From IMG/VR virus record IMGVR_UViG_3300026484_000402, positions 16,341 to 80,340 of that record: DNA of 64,000 nt; one strand, given 5' to 3'. Shown here piece after piece: positions 24,950 to 34,543 of this stretch. The notes below the pieces were generated by a model that saw only the letters and a program-made list of their open reading frames with translations, was not told where the DNA came from and searched no databases. The number at the start of each line of letters is the position of its first letter. Within the stretch, counting starts at the first letter, position 1. A program made the translations under genes and the position numbers. The stretch comes from a virus.

Positions 24950-26185
24950 ATGTTAAACAATTTTAATTCTCTAATTTCTGATTCGTTTAAAAAAGCTGTT
25001 TTAAATACAGCTAGAAAAGAAGTGAATAATATTGTAGATACTTCAGTTATGACTGATGAGCAGAAAGAAGCAATAGAAACTTTTTTTGTTCAACCATTAT
25101 TTTGGTCTAAATTATATTTTTTTGCAGGGATTTATTTTCAATTCAATGAAACTGATATTACATCAGTTATTATGAATCCAAATATTTCAGATGATGATAA
25201 AAAATATTTTCTTAACACTTTGTTGCTTAAACTAGGAATAGATAGTACGGGCGACATAAATAAAGACGCCCAACTTATTTTAAATAAACTTTTTTATACA
25301 AATGAAATAAAGACTTCTAAAGTGTCATCATTACTTGAGCATAATGAAATAAAAGCAATACAATTTAATCCAAACCTAATTCATTTTTGTAATGAATTAT
25401 CACAATATGCTTATGATAATTTTAAAGATTTGTATCTAGCTGAAAATTTGAAAAGTTTATTTTATATATCTGAAATAGCAGATAAAACTGTGTCTTTTGA
25501 TAAAATTAACGAATATTTTAACACCAAACAATCTACATATCACCGTAATTCAGTTGCAATATACACCAGTGATGCAACTATAGTTAAAAACTCCCAAAAT
25601 ATTTATGTTCCAGAAGGTGATATCAAAACAGTGTCTATTGATGGTATGTTTTTTGATATTAAGATTTTAGCCGACAATAAGGAAAATGTAAAAGTAAGTT
25701 TTGCTAAAAATAATTTTATAGGGAATGAAAAAAAAGAATATTTATTAACATTGATAGGCCCGGTAAATGTAACTATAGAGTTATATGGTAGTGAGATTTC
25801 TAATGATATTATCTCTGAAATTAATTCAACATTTAAAGAATATGATTGTAAAGTAATGGCTCCATTTAAAATAGAGGCTGAAATAACAGTAAACAATGAG
25901 AATAATTTAAATAAATTATATGAATTAACTAATTTTAAAGATTATGATTATTTTTTTGAAAAAATAAAAACATATGCTAATGAATTGATTTTAAATAATA
26001 ATATGATTGCGGATTATGTCGCTAATATTTTTCTAAACCCTTTTGTGTTTAAATCGATTAGCTTTAATTATTTAGGAATTCCATTTAATGAAACTAAAAT
26101 AACATCCAATATGAACAAAGATAATTGTTTAATTAAAATTGCTAAAATAATAGTTAGGGAAACAGGCAATGTTTACTCCTTTTAG
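24950..26185 (+). CDS. Putative baseplate-type structural protein
   Basis: This 411-residue protein has a helical N-terminal half and a beta-rich part with IYVPEGDIKTVSIDG, then a ferredoxin-like strand-helix pattern (VNVTIELYGSEISNDIISEI, CKVMAPFKIEAEITV). That pattern recalls baseplate J / gp6-like wedges in tailed phages, but is not diagnostic. It starts two bases after the preceding stop and overlaps the next gene by 17 bases. Confidence 0.4.
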   Translation: MLNNFNSLISDSFKKAVLNTARKEVNNIVDTSVMTDEQKEAIETFFVQPLFWSKLYFFAGIYFQFNETDITSVIMNPNISDDDKKYFLNTLLLKLGIDSTGDINKDAQLILNKLFYTNEIKTSKVSSLLEHNEIKAIQFNPNLIHFCNELSQYAYDNFKDLYLAENLKSLFYISEIADKTVSFDKINEYFNTKQSTYHRNSVAIYTSDATIVKNSQNIYVPEGDIKTVSIDGMFFDIKILADNKENVKVSFAKNNFIGNEKKEYLLTLIGPVNVTIELYGSEISNDIISEINSTFKEYDCKVMAPFKIEAEITVNNENNLNKLYELTNFKDYDYFFEKIKTYANELILNNNMIADYVANIFLNPFVFKSISFNYLGIPFNETKITSNMNKDNCLIKIAKIIVRETGNVYSF

Positions 26186-26876
26186 TGTTGTATACGGCAG
26201 TTATTCTGATAATATAGAAAAAGATAACGATATTTTAAAAATAATATCATTGTATAATTCACTTACAGAAATACAATATATAAATTATATAAATAATGAT
26301 TTTTTTATTCTTCCTACATATATAGAGGATATAGATGATGAAAACTTTACTCTGAAAGACGCTTTTGGAAAACAAATAAATTCAATCGTTGGATATATTA
26401 ATGATGATAACGCTTTAATTAATATTAATATCACATTTCCAGCTTCCAAAAATGATTATATTGATTTTTATAATTTAAAAGGTTTTATTGTTTACGTTAA
26501 AATACCCAATGAAAAACAACTAAAAATAACACCTATTTTTAAAAACAAAAACCAATATTCTATATTTGATAAAGTTTTGCTTAACAGAGCTGAATTGTTT
26601 TTAAATTATTTATTTGGATGCACTTATTCAACATTGAATGATAAAGTTACTGAAATAGGTGACGGTTATGTCAAAATAGGGGAAACAACTTTTAATGTTG
26701 ATAATGAATTAATATGTGTAAAAGTTGATGATGTTGTTAAAAAAGGCGATTTAATTGAAAAAAATTTCTCATTCACAAAGCAAAAAGGAATTATAGTTTT
26801 ATCATATAAAAAAGATTTTACTTTTCCAATAGATATGGTACTACCTTTTGAAAAAATAAAAATCATTAAGGAATAA
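26169..26876 (+). CDS. Hypothetical structural-block protein
   Basis: This 235-residue protein is rich in Ile, Asn, Asp and aromatic residues and appears mixed alpha/beta. It contains TEIGDGYVKIGETTFNVDNE, a beta-turn-rich segment, near the C-terminus. It overlaps the preceding baseplate-type gene and abuts the tape-measure-like gene, so tail assembly is the likeliest setting. No family is recognised. Confidence 0.55.
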   Translation: MFTPFSVVYGSYSDNIEKDNDILKIISLYNSLTEIQYINYINNDFFILPTYIEDIDDENFTLKDAFGKQINSIVGYINDDNALININITFPASKNDYIDFYNLKGFIVYVKIPNEKQLKITPIFKNKNQYSIFDKVLLNRAELFLNYLFGCTYSTLNDKVTEIGDGYVKIGETTFNVDNELICVKVDDVVKKGDLIEKNFSFTKQKGIIVLSYKKDFTFPIDMVLPFEKIKIIKE

Positions 26877-26878
26877 TA

Positions 26879-29800
26879 ATGTATTCTCCGTTTGCGTATG
26901 ACCCATATGAAACTACAGGAAGTTCTTACTATTCTCCTTTATCAGGCTATTTAGCTGCCCCTCATATATTTAATCCTTCCACATATGGACAATATGCCCC
27001 AGATACTATGGCTATGATGAGAACTCCTTACGGAGGGGCCTTTCAGACTCCTATGTCTAATAATTATTATGCCGCTATGATTGCTCATCCATTTAAATCG
27101 TTCTTGACCTATAAAGTGCCTCTCTATATGGCTCCTGCTGGCTTAAATCCAGTTTTATTTGACACTTATGCTAACGAAGCTAAAGCTCAAGGGACAATTG
27201 GAACAGCAGGGTTTGTAGCAGGTAGCGGAATGTCGTTGGCTTTAGGCGCTGTAGGAGCTTCTTTTGCGGGTCCTATTGGTGGTATTGCCGGTTCTTTATT
27301 AGGAGAAGCACTTGGAAATACTATAATGGCTCCTCTTAATACTGCTGCCGGAAGAATTATACAAACGCATGAAGCAGCTAATTTGCTTAATGTAGCAGGG
27401 GCAGGAAAATATGGTTTTGGAATAAGTATGGGACAAGCAACTAAATTATATAAAGACTTTACTGCCTCCGCCGTTGAACATCCTAGATTCTCACCAGAAG
27501 AACAACAATTAGCATTCAATGAATTAGCAAGAAATTCAATGATAGATGATAGCGGTGATTTTGGTGAGGTGGAAATGAATATTAAAAAAATGAAAAATGT
27601 TGTTGAGAAATTAAGAGATTTATTTAATGGAAGTATAAAGCAAACCATTCAAGCATTAAGGCAATTAAATTTATCAGGAATAAGTTCTGAAGATTTTGTT
27701 CATGTTACAGCAGCTGCAGGAGTTGCTGCAGCAAACAAAGGTCAAACCACAGCTGATTATATTAATAATACAGTAAACACTGCTCAAATAACATCTAATC
27801 AGACAGGTTTTTCAAAAGGAACAATGTTTGAAGTTAAAACAATGTTTGACTCAACTACAGATATTGTTGGAAATGCTGTAAAACAGTTTTACAAAAAAGG
27901 ATTATCAAACAAAGATAGAGTAGAAAAATTTCAACAAGATTTTATAAGAAGTATGTCGGCGTTAGGAATGAATGGAAATGTTTTATTGGCAAATAAAGCA
28001 ATGTCTCCTCAACAATATGTTCTAACTGCGTTAGAAGCTGGTATACAGAAATACAATAAAGATGTTGGAGAACATTTAACATTAAGGGACGTAATTAATA
28101 ATAAGCAACTTCAAGAAAAAATTATGAATAGATATGGAGTTAAAGAACTTCAGAAATTAGAACAGCAATATAATGGAGACTACAATAAAATATTTAATTA
28201 TTTAGCAAACAAAGATAGTAGTTATTATTATGATGTATTGGATTTTCGTCGAACAGCTAATGATGTAAAAAGAATAGACAGTAAAAAGGTCTTAAATCTT
28301 ATAAGTAGTTATTTGCCCAATATGAGTAGTAAATTAAAAGATTTATTAGTTCATAAAAAACTTGGAATGTTAAATCCGGAAGAGTATGACTCTACATTAA
28401 AATTGTTAGATATATATAACAATAATCCAGATTTGTTTGAAAAAATATTTAAAACAAGTGAACAAAGAACAGAAAAAGCTATAGCAAAAGATAGATGGCA
28501 AAGATTAAAAGCTGAAAATAGTTTTCAAGCAGTCTTTAGAAGAGTGAAATACAATTTTCAAAAAAGTATGGCAACTTTAGTTTCATGGATGCCTGGATTT
28601 GGTGAAGATGAAACATTCAAACCATTAAACACAAAAGTGGCGCAAGGAAAAATAGGTAAATATTATAACGCATTGAATAAACTAGGTTCGGTAAAACTAG
28701 ATGATATGTTAGTGCGTGGATATTTTCCTTCTTCTTTTGAAGGGAATGTGTTTAGCGCTTTAAGAAGAACGTTTGTTGGAAGTGAAGATGAAAGAGATGT
28801 AAGTAATAGAATGCAAGATTTATTAGGGGGACAATGGTTTTCTTACAATAAAGAGGACTTTCCGCATATATGGGCGGCTGCTAAACATAGAAGAAGAGCA
28901 ATGGAACATATGTATCGTACTATCGATTCATGGTCTAAAGGAGATGAAGAAGCAACTTCCGTGTTGGCTGCATACTTTTCAAAGAAAAGAACAGAAGACG
29001 AAACGAATTCGGCTGTTACCAATATTGGAGCGACTGATGAATTTAAAAATTATTTTAAAAAATTAACACAGACAATAACAGAAATAAATAACGCTATTAA
29101 AGAGGCTAAAGCAAAAATAGGCGCATCACAATTTGAAGCTATGAATAGTGACGATGTTAGAGAAGGATTGCTTAAAAAATTAAACTTTAACGGTTCTTAT
29201 GAAGAGATGATAGAAAAAGCGCACAGTGACAACAATTTAAAAAGTAAAATAATAAAAACATATGAAAAAGCAGGATTAGACCAAAAACAAGCTAATGCGT
29301 TATTTGAATATGAATTTAATAGAGCAAAAAAACAAAAAACAATAAACGAAATGAAAACTATATATACAGCTGATGAAGCGGGTATAGTTGGAGTTTTAAG
29401 GCAAATGGGATACAAGGGGGATATAAAATATGATGATATTAAAGACATATCTGAAGCATTATCAGAAAACGCTATTTTTAGGAAAAAATTTACAGAATCT
29501 TTAATGAAAAGTAATCATATAAGCAAAGAAGCAGCTACCAAAGTAGTTAACTATTTAACTAAATACGGAGACAAAGACGCAAATATTAGAGCAGATGTGT
29601 TGTCATTTAATCAGATATCTCAAGAAGATTATATGGAAGTATTTAAGAAAGATAATATTGTTTCTAATATGTTTAAAAAGGGAGCGGCAATAGAGACGCT
29701 AAAAGCCATGCAAGCATATAAAAATAATTTTGAAGATTTTTATAAAGATATAAAATTCCTACAAGAAAATGAAGAATTTAATGATTATTATGGAAGCAGC

Positions 29801-30367
29801 GAAAACTCTAAAAAAATAATGAATTTTATGATGTCAAGAGGACATTTTAACAATAAAGAACAACTAGACGCAATAACTAAAGTATATACTTCTTTGAGAG
29901 ATTATTTTGATAAGCATGGTAAATTAGATTTTAATGGACGTACCTATATGTCTTTTAAAGAATTTGTTGCAGATGAGCCTATGTTTAAATTATATACTAA
30001 AAAAATATTAAGTGCTGGATTTGCTTCTCAATTAAGTAAAAAACTTGGAATAGATGCTTATGAGAATCCAGAAGATATTATGAAGTTAATAAAAGGCGCT
30101 TTTAAATATGATGAACAAACTGGTAAATTTACGCTTAAAAGCAAAGAAGAACTAGATAAAAATTTTAAAGATTTGCCGGCATTGTTAAAAAAATTGCACC
30201 TTGGAGAATCGTATGCTGATTTGGGAAGAATAGAAAGCCAATTAAATGGGGACAACAGTCTAAAACAGACAAATTCTTGGCTACAATCTATCTATAGAGT
30301 ATTAGAAGAAATTAAAAATGGAGATGAAAAAAACTCAAAAATTAAAAATGATAATATAAAACATTAA
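26879..30367 (+). CDS. Large tape-measure-like or ejected virion protein
   Basis: This 1162-residue protein has a Tyr/Pro-rich N-terminus (MYSPFAYDPYETTGSSYYSP), then a long Gly/Ala-rich hydrophobic segment around residues 100-160 (GSGMSLALGAVGASFAGPIG). About 950 residues of charged helix follow, rich in Lys, Glu and Asn. Length, composition and the membrane-active patch suit a tail tape-measure or injected protein. No lysozyme motif was seen. A GroES gene and the tail assembly chaperone pair follow directly, and chaperones of that type usually wrap the tape measure. Confidence 0.55.
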   Translation: MYSPFAYDPYETTGSSYYSPLSGYLAAPHIFNPSTYGQYAPDTMAMMRTPYGGAFQTPMSNNYYAAMIAHPFKSFLTYKVPLYMAPAGLNPVLFDTYANEAKAQGTIGTAGFVAGSGMSLALGAVGASFAGPIGGIAGSLLGEALGNTIMAPLNTAAGRIIQTHEAANLLNVAGAGKYGFGISMGQATKLYKDFTASAVEHPRFSPEEQQLAFNELARNSMIDDSGDFGEVEMNIKKMKNVVEKLRDLFNGSIKQTIQALRQLNLSGISSEDFVHVTAAAGVAAANKGQTTADYINNTVNTAQITSNQTGFSKGTMFEVKTMFDSTTDIVGNAVKQFYKKGLSNKDRVEKFQQDFIRSMSALGMNGNVLLANKAMSPQQYVLTALEAGIQKYNKDVGEHLTLRDVINNKQLQEKIMNRYGVKELQKLEQQYNGDYNKIFNYLANKDSSYYYDVLDFRRTANDVKRIDSKKVLNLISSYLPNMSSKLKDLLVHKKLGMLNPEEYDSTLKLLDIYNNNPDLFEKIFKTSEQRTEKAIAKDRWQRLKAENSFQAVFRRVKYNFQKSMATLVSWMPGFGEDETFKPLNTKVAQGKIGKYYNALNKLGSVKLDDMLVRGYFPSSFEGNVFSALRRTFVGSEDERDVSNRMQDLLGGQWFSYNKEDFPHIWAAAKHRRRAMEHMYRTIDSWSKGDEEATSVLAAYFSKKRTEDETNSAVTNIGATDEFKNYFKKLTQTITEINNAIKEAKAKIGASQFEAMNSDDVREGLLKKLNFNGSYEEMIEKAHSDNNLKSKIIKTYEKAGLDQKQANALFEYEFNRAKKQKTINEMKTIYTADEAGIVGVLRQMGYKGDIKYDDIKDISEALSENAIFRKKFTESLMKSNHISKEAATKVVNYLTKYGDKDANIRADVLSFNQISQEDYMEVFKKDNIVSNMFKKGAAIETLKAMQAYKNNFEDFYKDIKFLQENEEFNDYYGSSENSKKIMNFMMSRGHFNNKEQLDAITKVYTSLRDYFDKHGKLDFNGRTYMSFKEFVADEPMFKLYTKKILSAGFASQLSKKLGIDAYENPEDIMKLIKGAFKYDEQTGKFTLKSKEELDKNFKDLPALLKKLHLGESYADLGRIESQLNGDNSLKQTNSWLQSIYRVLEEIKNGDEKNSKIKNDNIKH

Positions 30368-30369
30368 TT

Positions 30370-30399
30370 TTGCTTTTTTTATTGAATTTTTGGTAAAAT
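30370..30399 (+). promoter_or_regulatory. Promoter of groES
   Basis: TTGCTT at 30370-30375, an 18-base spacer and TAAAAT at 30394-30399 lie between the tape-measure-like gene and groES. The predicted start is near 30406, just before AAAGGA. Confidence 0.45.
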
Positions 30400-30418
30400 A
30401 CAGAAAAAAAGGAATTGT

Positions 30419-30676
30419 ATGATTGTTCCTATGTATGACAATATATGTTGTAAAAGAATAGGTGACGACAAGAAAACTGCGTCAGGAGTAATAAGAGGAA
30501 TTTCAAAAGAAAAACCGTTAATTGTAAAAGTTATATCCGTAGGCGATGAAATAAAAGAAGTGCAGCCTGATGATATTCTTTTAATAAATAAATACTCCGG
30601 AGTTGAAATGGAGATAGAGAAAGAATTACTGCTTTTTATAAAACCAACAGATATATTAGCAAAAATAAAAGGATAA
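30419..30676 (+). CDS. groES: GroES-like co-chaperonin
   Basis: This 85-residue protein matches GroES. MIVPMYDNICCKRIGDDKKT gives the first strand pair, KKTASGVIRG is the mobile loop that docks on GroEL (canonical KTAGGI), and a shortened domain reads VKVISVGDEIKE. The close is DILLINKYSGVEMEIEKE and KPTDILAKIKG (canonical VLF.KYSGTE and ESDILAI). It should cap the phage GroEL encoded at 1604-3028, or the host GroEL. It has its own promoter and is followed two to three bases later by the tail assembly chaperone gene. Confidence 0.88.
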   Translation: MIVPMYDNICCKRIGDDKKTASGVIRGISKEKPLIVKVISVGDEIKEVQPDDILLINKYSGVEMEIEKELLLFIKPTDILAKIKG

Positions 30677-30679
30677 AAA

Positions 30680-31258
30680 ATGGCATTAGATTTAGAACAA
30701 TTGGCAGAAGAATCAACTGAGACAACAGAAACACCAAAAAACAATGAACATTCTGAAAACGTTAAAGAAAAAACAAAAGAAAAAAAATCTATTTTTGATG
30801 AGGCGTCTCAAATATTGGAATTACCTTTTGAGGTTGCTATGCAAAATCTAAAAGTTAGTGAAGAGGATATACTAGAAGCGGGAAAACAGTTGTTTATTAA
30901 TGGTAATTTCGAATATAAGTTAAAACTACCTTTTGGAATGGAAGTGATTCTAAAAAGTAAAAAAGCCCTTGATGAAGTAGATTACTATACCTTTCTGTAT
31001 GATGCAATGCAAAAAGAACTAAGCATGGAAGAATTTAGATATATGTTAAACATAAGAAACCTTGCTCACTGTATTGTTAAGCTTGGAGATAAAGATATGT
31101 CTAAGATGACTTTTGATGAAAAGGTTGATTATTTACTATCATTACCATCACCATTGATAGCTTCAATTTTAAATCAGACCCAAAAATTTTGGAGTTTAAT
31201 GTTGTTAATGATGCATAAAGATTTTGTGGGTTTTTTAATGGAAAAAGAGGGGCAGTAA
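30680..31258 (+). CDS. Tail assembly chaperone, zero-frame product (G-like)
   Basis: This 192-residue protein has a polar, acidic N-terminus and an alpha/beta core (YKLKLPFGMEVILKSKKALD, MEEFRYMLNIRNLAHCIV, FDEKVDYLLSLPSPL) with the pattern of phage tail assembly chaperones. Near its end the codons GGT TTT TTA form the slippery site T_TTT_TTA (31231-31237). Ribosomes that slip back one base continue into the frame up to 31503. In many tailed phages the short and long forms keep the tape measure soluble during tail assembly. Confidence 0.7.
   Translation: MALDLEQLAEESTETTETPKNNEHSENVKEKTKEKKSIFDEASQILELPFEVAMQNLKVSEEDILEAGKQLFINGNFEYKLKLPFGMEVILKSKKALDEVDYYTFLYDAMQKELSMEEFRYMLNIRNLAHCIVKLGDKDMSKMTFDEKVDYLLSLPSPLIASILNQTQKFWSLMLLMMHKDFVGFLMEKEGQ
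31231..31237 (+). promoter_or_regulatory. Programmed -1 frameshift site TTTTTTA
   Basis: The heptamer T_TTT_TTA lies exactly in the zero frame (codons GGT, TTT, TTA at 31229-31237), seven codons before the TAA at 31256. After a one-base backward slip the next codons are AAT, GGA, AAA, AGA, GGG and so on. They stay open through ATG 31288 to the stop at 31501, so fusion needs no other change. No strong stem-loop was identified by eye downstream. Confidence 0.75.
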
Positions 31259-31503
31259 TATACTGGGCGTTAAAGCGTCTAGACAAAATGGATTCCCCTC
31301 CAGATGACGCTTTAGAAAATTTGGTTTTTGAGCAGTTAATATATTTGAAAAAATATTCCAAATTTTTAGAAATTATAATTCCTACACGTTTAATAGAAAA
31401 AGCTATAATGTTGCCTAACGTAAAAGAAGAGTTTAGAAAAGATTTAGAAGAACAATCTCAAGAGAATTTAAAAGAACTGATAAAAGGACTAATAATTGAT
31501 TAA
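31237..31503 (+). CDS. Tail assembly chaperone, -1 frame extension (T-like)
   Basis: This is the 88-residue extension read after the -1 slip at 31237, giving a G-T fusion of about 274 residues from 30680 to 31503. The extension is helical, starting NGKRGAVIYWALKRLDKMDS and ending LKELIKGLIID. An internal ATG at 31288 has no ribosome site (it is preceded by GTCTAGACAAA), which argues against separate initiation. The stop overlaps the following TTG-start gene by eight bases. Confidence 0.7.
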   Translation, partial: NGKRGAVIYWALKRLDKMDSPPDDALENLVFEQLIYLKKYSKFLEIIIPTRLIEKAIMLPNVKEEFRKDLEEQSQENLKELIKGLIID

Positions 31504-33343
31504 GTTTGACAGGTACTCTCCGCTGGCAGAAGTTTTTAAAAACGAGTTCAATATTAAACCTTTTGATGTTCAATATTGTTTTGAAAAACATTTAATATTA
31601 TATAAAAATAAATATTGGTTTGATACGGTTACTTCATTTATTAATTTTATTAAACCCAAAATGGATATTGAATATTTTATAAATGAACACAAGACAATAA
31701 TATCCCCTCTTGAAACTCTAAGAATGGAAGAATATAAGCAAAACCTAATCAATATAGATAAGATTATATCTCAAATACCGCATCAGGACAAAGGAAAAAA
31801 TTACTTAATAGTTACAGAATCAACTTCTATTAACTTCAAAGATAAAACTGTAAAAATACCAAAATACGGAAGATTGTATTTTGAAAAAAACTTTGCAAAC
31901 CAAACTACAGGTCTTTTTATTACAAATAAAAACGGTCAGATTTTATTTTATGTTAGAGCTGCTTCCTTGTTATCTAAACCATTAAATTTTGACTCAACAA
32001 AAATAAATAAAATATATTTTGACTACAATATGGATATAAATCAATTCACTAAAGAGGAAGACACTATAGTTGTGAAACCAAATCAATTTTTATTACTTGA
32101 AGATATTGTTAAAAAAAATAAAAGAATAATAAAATTTTTTATGAGAGGAAAATTAACAGGAAAATTTTTATTAAAACATCAAGATATTATATGGGCAATG
32201 TATAGAAACTCTCCTGTAAATGGCGAATTAATTTACGATTCTATTTTATCAGGAGATTATACGCCTAATGAAATTACCCTAATAAAGAAAATGTTGTATG
32301 AGTTAGATATAACTAAATATATACATCCAAAATATTATAATGATTTTAGAAATTTAATTGTTTCTCTTCAAAGAAAAATTAACGAGAAAAAACAAATATA
32401 CAAATTAACCAATAAATATATTATAGTTAGAGATTTTAAAACCATTAAAGAAAATAAAGCAAAATATCTTTTTGACGCTTTTTTTGATTATAAACATATT
32501 TCAAAAGATGAAATTTTAGTAAAATCAAAGACGTTAAAATTCAAACAAAAATTAACTCACGCCAATATTCCTCAAGTTGCATTTAAAATAATGCAAAAAG
32601 TATCTCATACTGAGCTTTTTAATGAAATACGTGAATATGTATCAGAATCTTTTAAAATTCAATACGGGATGGAAATAGTTTTATTAAAACTTTTAAACAA
32701 ACACAAACCTTTCTTTTTTGGTAATTTCAATAACACTTTTCATATGGTTGGTAAAAACGGGACATTAAAAATTATATATGATAAAAAAGTGGAATTAATT
32801 AAAGATGTTAAAAATCAAAAACAGTGGGTTAAATTCAACAATTTTAAAAGTTTTTATATTTATAAAACAGATTTATCCTTTAATTTAAATAGATTACTAG
32901 ATTTTGTTAAACAAGCAACATATATTAAAAAACCTGTTATTATAGATAATATTTTAAAATTAATTATTGCTGGACCAACTTATCATTTGTTTAATATTGA
33001 TTTTGATTTTCCTTTGTATGTAAAGGAAGGATGGCATTCTAAAAAATTATTTCACTTATTAAACGCTAACGGGATAATTGACATTCCTTATCATAAAACG
33101 TCTTACAGTAATATTCACCCTTTTTATACCGACCATAGATTCGGTGTTTATAAAAATAAAGAGCTAGAAAAAAAAGCCAAAAGGATATACAGGGAAATAA
33201 AAAAAGAAGATATTAAAAATGCACAAATAAATTTTTTGTTACAAAGTATAAAAAATGGCCCTGAGGAATTTGATAAAAAGAAGTGGAAAGAATCTTTTGA
33301 GAAGACCTGGTCTTTTATTTTAGAAGAGGGAATAACGGTTTAA
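31496..33343 (+). CDS. Hypothetical protein, last gene of plus-strand block
   Basis: Translation appears to begin at TTG 31496, with AAGGA eight bases upstream, giving 615 residues. The protein is basic, Lys/Ile/Phe-rich and mixed alpha/beta. No transmembrane span or catalytic motif is recognised. A late segment reads FPLYVKEGWHSKKLFHLL. It is probably another tail-module protein. Its last 29 bases overlap the converging gene on the minus strand, so the two transcripts meet here. Confidence 0.6.
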   Translation: MIKFDRYSPLAEVFKNEFNIKPFDVQYCFEKHLILYKNKYWFDTVTSFINFIKPKMDIEYFINEHKTIISPLETLRMEEYKQNLINIDKIISQIPHQDKGKNYLIVTESTSINFKDKTVKIPKYGRLYFEKNFANQTTGLFITNKNGQILFYVRAASLLSKPLNFDSTKINKIYFDYNMDINQFTKEEDTIVVKPNQFLLLEDIVKKNKRIIKFFMRGKLTGKFLLKHQDIIWAMYRNSPVNGELIYDSILSGDYTPNEITLIKKMLYELDITKYIHPKYYNDFRNLIVSLQRKINEKKQIYKLTNKYIIVRDFKTIKENKAKYLFDAFFDYKHISKDEILVKSKTLKFKQKLTHANIPQVAFKIMQKVSHTELFNEIREYVSESFKIQYGMEIVLLKLLNKHKPFFFGNFNNTFHMVGKNGTLKIIYDKKVELIKDVKNQKQWVKFNNFKSFYIYKTDLSFNLNRLLDFVKQATYIKKPVIIDNILKLIIAGPTYHLFNIDFDFPLYVKEGWHSKKLFHLLNANGIIDIPYHKTSYSNIHPFYTDHRFGVYKNKELEKKAKRIYREIKKEDIKNAQINFLLQSIKNGPEEFDKKKWKESFEKTWSFILEEGITV

Positions 33344-34103
33344 TTCTAGCATCGTTTGAAGGAATTATTTGAGCTGTTATTTGTGTTGATGTTCTAACTC
33401 CTCCAATAGATGCTTCATTAGCGTTTTTTATTTCAAAAAACTCTCTTGTTGTTAAATCAAACATTATACTACCTAATACAAAATCAAGCCTACTAAATGT
33501 AGTATATATAGCTAAATTGTAAAAGGTAATACCTTTATCTGTAATTACTTGTTGTGATTGTGTTTTTATTCTTCTAGCTTTAAAATAAATAGGGATATAA
33601 TGGTTAATTTGCCCTGTTCCATTACACATTGAACAATTGGTAGATATTCTTTGCCCCAGGTCATCATCATAGCATTCTGGGCACGGTTGACTTTCCAAAT
33701 TCTTTACAAATAATGCGCATTCAGTTCCAGAAATCGACCAAAGTCTTTCAAAGTCGAACATTAACTTATTTACTATTCCATATAAATCTTTTCTTCCTTT
33801 TGGTTCTAATTTAAACGCTGAAGATGTTTCTACAACTTTACCATCTTTTAATAATTCGAAATAAAAATCTTTATAAAAGATAAAATCAAATTCAATCATA
33901 TTTACTTCAACTTCATAAATATCATCATCTTTTTTTATCAAAATATTATTCTTGGATTTATCATTAATCAAATCGTATGAATCCATTTCTATTGTTGTGT
34001 TTTCAGTTTTCATTTTTAGAACAATGGTGTCGTATTCAGAATCTGTAATTATCTTAAACTCAAGATTCCCTGCTGTAATTAGTAATATTTTAATATCAAT
34101 CAT
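33315..34103 (-). CDS. Neck/head-type protein with zinc ribbon
   Basis: This 262-residue protein has a beta-rich N-terminal half and a zinc-ribbon segment CPECYDDDLGQR followed by CSMCNGTGQI (about residues 140-165), reminiscent of the C-x2-C-x-G repeat of DnaJ. Phage structural proteins with CPxCYD...CxxCxGTG followed by a Y.P.YF.AR-like part are common. Here the sequence continues NHYIPIYFKARRIKT. It probably belongs to head-neck joining. The start overlaps the preceding stop by four bases. Confidence 0.5.
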   Translation of the reverse strand: MIDIKILLITAGNLEFKIITDSEYDTIVLKMKTENTTIEMDSYDLINDKSKNNILIKKDDDIYEVEVNMIEFDFIFYKDFYFELLKDGKVVETSSAFKLEPKGRKDLYGIVNKLMFDFERLWSISGTECALFVKNLESQPCPECYDDDLGQRISTNCSMCNGTGQINHYIPIYFKARRIKTQSQQVITDKGITFYNLAIYTTFSRLDFVLGSIMFDLTTREFFEIKNANEASIGGVRTSTQITAQIIPSNDARIKPLFPLLK

Positions 34104-34543
34104 AATGAAATACTTTCATCATTATATTTTATTTCATTATTTGTAATTTCAATGTTGTCTTTGTTTTCTGGAGAAACAATCACATTATCTCTATAAATTG
34201 AAATAGTGCCCTCTATTTTATCTGTTTTATATTTTATATTAGAGATATTAGAAGCTGCATTCACAATTAAAGGGGTTTCTGAAATTTTATTATTTAAATC
34301 TACAAAAAAACTATTAATTAATTTTATATTTTCATTTAAAATAGGAATTATGTTTTCTATCCTGTCTATTTTTTTCAATTCTATTATAGGCATTTCAAAT
34401 CCTTTTTCTTTTATCTTGTTAATATAATAATTTATTGACAACTCTATATCATCTAACATAGAATTAACACTGTTTAAACTTAAACTATCTATAGAATTTA
34501 TTTTTTTAAAAAACACTTTTAATTCAGCTATTATTGATACCAC
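34100..34543 (-). CDS. Hypothetical helical protein
   Basis: This 147-residue protein is helical in its first 100 residues and has a short beta part at the end (GTISIYRDNVIVSPENKDNI). It overlaps the sigma-factor gene by 20 bases and the zinc-ribbon gene by four. Function is not recognised; it may be a small virion or neck protein by context. Confidence 0.55.
   Translation of the reverse strand: MVSIIAELKVFFKKINSIDSLSLNSVNSMLDDIELSINYYINKIKEKGFEMPIIELKKIDRIENIIPILNENIKLINSFFVDLNNKISETPLIVNAASNISNIKYKTDKIEGTISIYRDNVIVSPENKDNIEITNNEIKYNDESISL

Noticed and set aside
27187-27648. 153-codon minus-strand frame inside the tape-measure-like gene
   Set aside because: It is the antisense shadow of the Gly/Ala-rich segment. 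There is no ribosome site, and the plus-strand gene is continuous.
31288-31503. Independent 71-residue gene after the G-like tail chaperone
   Set aside because: Its ATG has no ribosome site, while a perfect slippery heptamer connects the frame to the preceding gene.
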